Below are positions 4,765 to 5,894 of a stretch of 5,894 bases of DNA, piece after piece. The position numbers were made by a program, and so were the translations under genes. The stretch's first letter is position 1. Each line of letters starts with the position of its first letter. The notes under the pieces were generated by a model. It was given only the letters and a program-made list of their open reading frames with translations. It searched no databases and was not told the DNA's origin. Source of the DNA: Verrucomicrobiales bacterium (GTDB taxonomy: Bacteria > Verrucomicrobiota > Verrucomicrobiia > Verrucomicrobiales > DEV007); assembly GCA_013003335.1 (NCBI GenBank), contig JABDJT010000136.1, positions 1-5,894 of the forward strand, written 5' to 3'.

Positions 4765-5394
4765 TCAATCCGTCAGCAGGTTCAACAAATCAGCAGCCCG
4801 GTAAAAATTGCTGCTGGCGAAGGCCGTTTCATTTTCCTCGGAACCATTGCGGCAGGCCAGCAAGTGCGAGGTTATGAACTTCCAGATTTTCCGTTCCTCC
4901 GTATCGATTGATTCGAGCAATTGGTCGGCCTTTTCGAGGTTGCGCTGGCGGATTTGGCGGCGCACTTCGCTCATTTCGGTGAGGTCGACGCCGGTCTCTT
5001 CGGCTACGACGGTCGCCACGGCATTCCGGAGTTCATCCGGCGTAGTTGGTTTCCGGAGAAAGTCGACAACACCCTTGTCCACCGCTCGGATCGCGGTGTC
5101 ACTGTCCATAAACGCGGACGCGAGGACTGTTGGGACGAATATTTTCTTTTCGGAAAGGGCTGCAAGAACTTCCAGCCCGTCTTTTCCGGGCATCCGGAGA
5201 TCGAGAAGGACGACCGAGACGGGAGGCAAAGTTGTGTCGGTCAGGCGTTGGATGGCCTTTTCGCCGTCCGGAGCACCTTCGATTTCGTACCCCTCGGTCT
5301 GGAGAGCGAATTCGAAGCCCATTCGCAGGGTCGGTTCATCGTCGACGATGAGAATCCGGTGATCGGCATGATTGATGGAAGCTGCTGCGTTCAT
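4765..5394 (-). CDS. Response regulator with REC domain and helical tail, no DNA-binding domain
   Basis: The 209-aa protein has an N-terminal receiver domain (about 12-130). The acidic pocket is Asp18 and Asp19 in ILIVDDEP, the phospho-acceptor is Asp65 in LLDLRMPG, Ser93 fills the Thr/Ser switch position and Lys115 lies in FLRKP, so it should be phosphorylatable. Residues about 131-209 are charged and helical (RRQIRQRNLEKADQLLESI) and show no helix-turn-helix, AAA+ or enzyme motif. It therefore probably signals by protein contact rather than by binding DNA. The ATG lies 6 bases after the histidine kinase stop, so the two are co-transcribed and probably cognate. The stop is followed almost at once by a hairpin at 4727-4761. 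Confidence 0.92.
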   Translation of the reverse strand: MNAAASINHADHRILIVDDEPTLRMGFEFALQTEGYEIEGAPDGEKAIQRLTDTTLPPVSVVLLDLRMPGKDGLEVLAALSEKKIFVPTVLASAFMDSDTAIRAVDKGVVDFLRKPTTPDELRNAVATVVAEETGVDLTEMSEVRRQIRQRNLEKADQLLESIDTEERKIWKFITSHLLACRNGSEENETAFASSNFYRAADLLNLLTD

Positions 5395-5400
5395 TTCTGC

Positions 5401-5894
5401 TTAACTGCTGAGTGGTAGTTCAAAGAAAAATTCGGTGGATTCGTCCGGGCTGCTTTCGACTCCGATCCGTCCGTGGTGGGCCCGGATGATTTCCCGTGAA
5501 ACCCACAGTCCAAGACCGGCGCGCCTCGAGTTTTCATTTACCCGGAAAAATCGTTCGAAGATTCGATCCTGATCTTCCTCGGCCACGCCGCGACCCCGAT
5601 CCAGAATGGAAAACCGGACGAAATTTCCGTCAGCAGACTTGGCTGCTTTTACCGTGACCGGGCTGCCTTCAAGCTGATATCGTTCAGCATTTGAAATCAG
5701 GTTTTCGAATACCAGGTTCACCTGGAAGGGGTCTGCGAGAACGTTTGGCAGGTGAGAATCAATTTCGAAGTCAAGATTCGGACCGTCGGCGTGTTCCCGG
5801 CGAACGGCATCCAGCAGAAGTTCAACCGGGTAGGGCTGCATCGTGAGATTGGGATCGCCTTCGCTGCGCGAGCTTTTCAACAGGAGGTCCAAAG
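5401..5894 (-). CDS. Sensor histidine kinase, C-terminal ATPase part (5' truncated at window end)
   Basis: The gene runs off the right edge, so its true start, sensor domains and phospho-acceptor His are not visible. The 163 visible residues form a HATPase_c domain: the N-box in VFENLISNAERY with Asn68, the G1 box DRGRGV at 98-103, the F-box region FERFF at 112-116 and the G2 box GLGLW at 126-130, ending in FFFELPL. It would bind ATP, autophosphorylate and pass phosphate to the response regulator encoded 6 bases downstream. All ATP-binding boxes look intact. The TTG near the edge is an internal Leu, just after the dimerisation helices. Confidence 0.92.
   Translation of the reverse strand, partial: LDLLLKSSRSEGDPNLTMQPYPVELLLDAVRREHADGPNLDFEIDSHLPNVLADPFQVNLVFENLISNAERYQLEGSPVTVKAAKSADGNFVRFSILDRGRGVAEEDQDRIFERFFRVNENSRRAGLGLWVSREIIRAHHGRIGVESSPDESTEFFFELPLSS

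Noticed and set aside
4372..4911. 179-aa plus-strand frame across the helical-protein gene and the regulator end
   Set aside because: It spans the promoter, hairpin and parts of two well-supported minus-strand genes, and shows no domain.

Overview
The window looks like chromosomal DNA of a Gram-negative, moderately GC-rich bacterium. It carries a lipoprotein with a lipobox, sequences resembling sigma-54 (-24/-12) promoters, a RimK-type ligase and several starts without a Shine-Dalgarno sequence. A member of the Verrucomicrobiota or a relative in the PVC group would fit, but this is a weak inference from style; no marker gene fixes the taxon. I see no insertion sequence, CRISPR array, rRNA or tRNA.

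Plus strand, 1-1875: the 3' part of a RimK-like ATP-grasp ligase fused to a TrkA/RCK C-terminal domain, overlapping by 8 bp a zinc-dependent succinylglutamate desuccinylase/aspartoacylase-family (M14-type) protein. Together they look like a gene pair that attaches and removes amino acids or acyl groups.

Minus strand, 1990-5894 (read right to left): a two-component pair (the end of a histidine kinase, then a response regulator with no DNA-binding output domain); a helical protein of unknown function behind a sigma-54-like promoter; an ECF sigma factor; a YqaE/Pmp3 small membrane protein behind a second sigma-54-like promoter, followed by an acidic repeat lipoprotein; and a 117-aa hypothetical protein that converges on the plus-strand operon. 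Hairpins followed by T-rich tracts separate these units at about 4727-4761, 4083-4124, 3390-3418 and 2378-2414.

Taken together, the minus-strand block reads as a regulation and envelope-stress neighbourhood: a sensor pair, an alternative sigma factor, and small membrane or lipoprotein effectors apparently transcribed with sigma-54. The most unusual points are the two -24/-12 promoters, which share a 9-mer upstream; the terminator placed only 11 bases before the ECF sigma start; the G-free leaders without Shine-Dalgarno sites; and the repeat lipoprotein with Asp at +2 next to YqaE. The functional links between these genes are inference.
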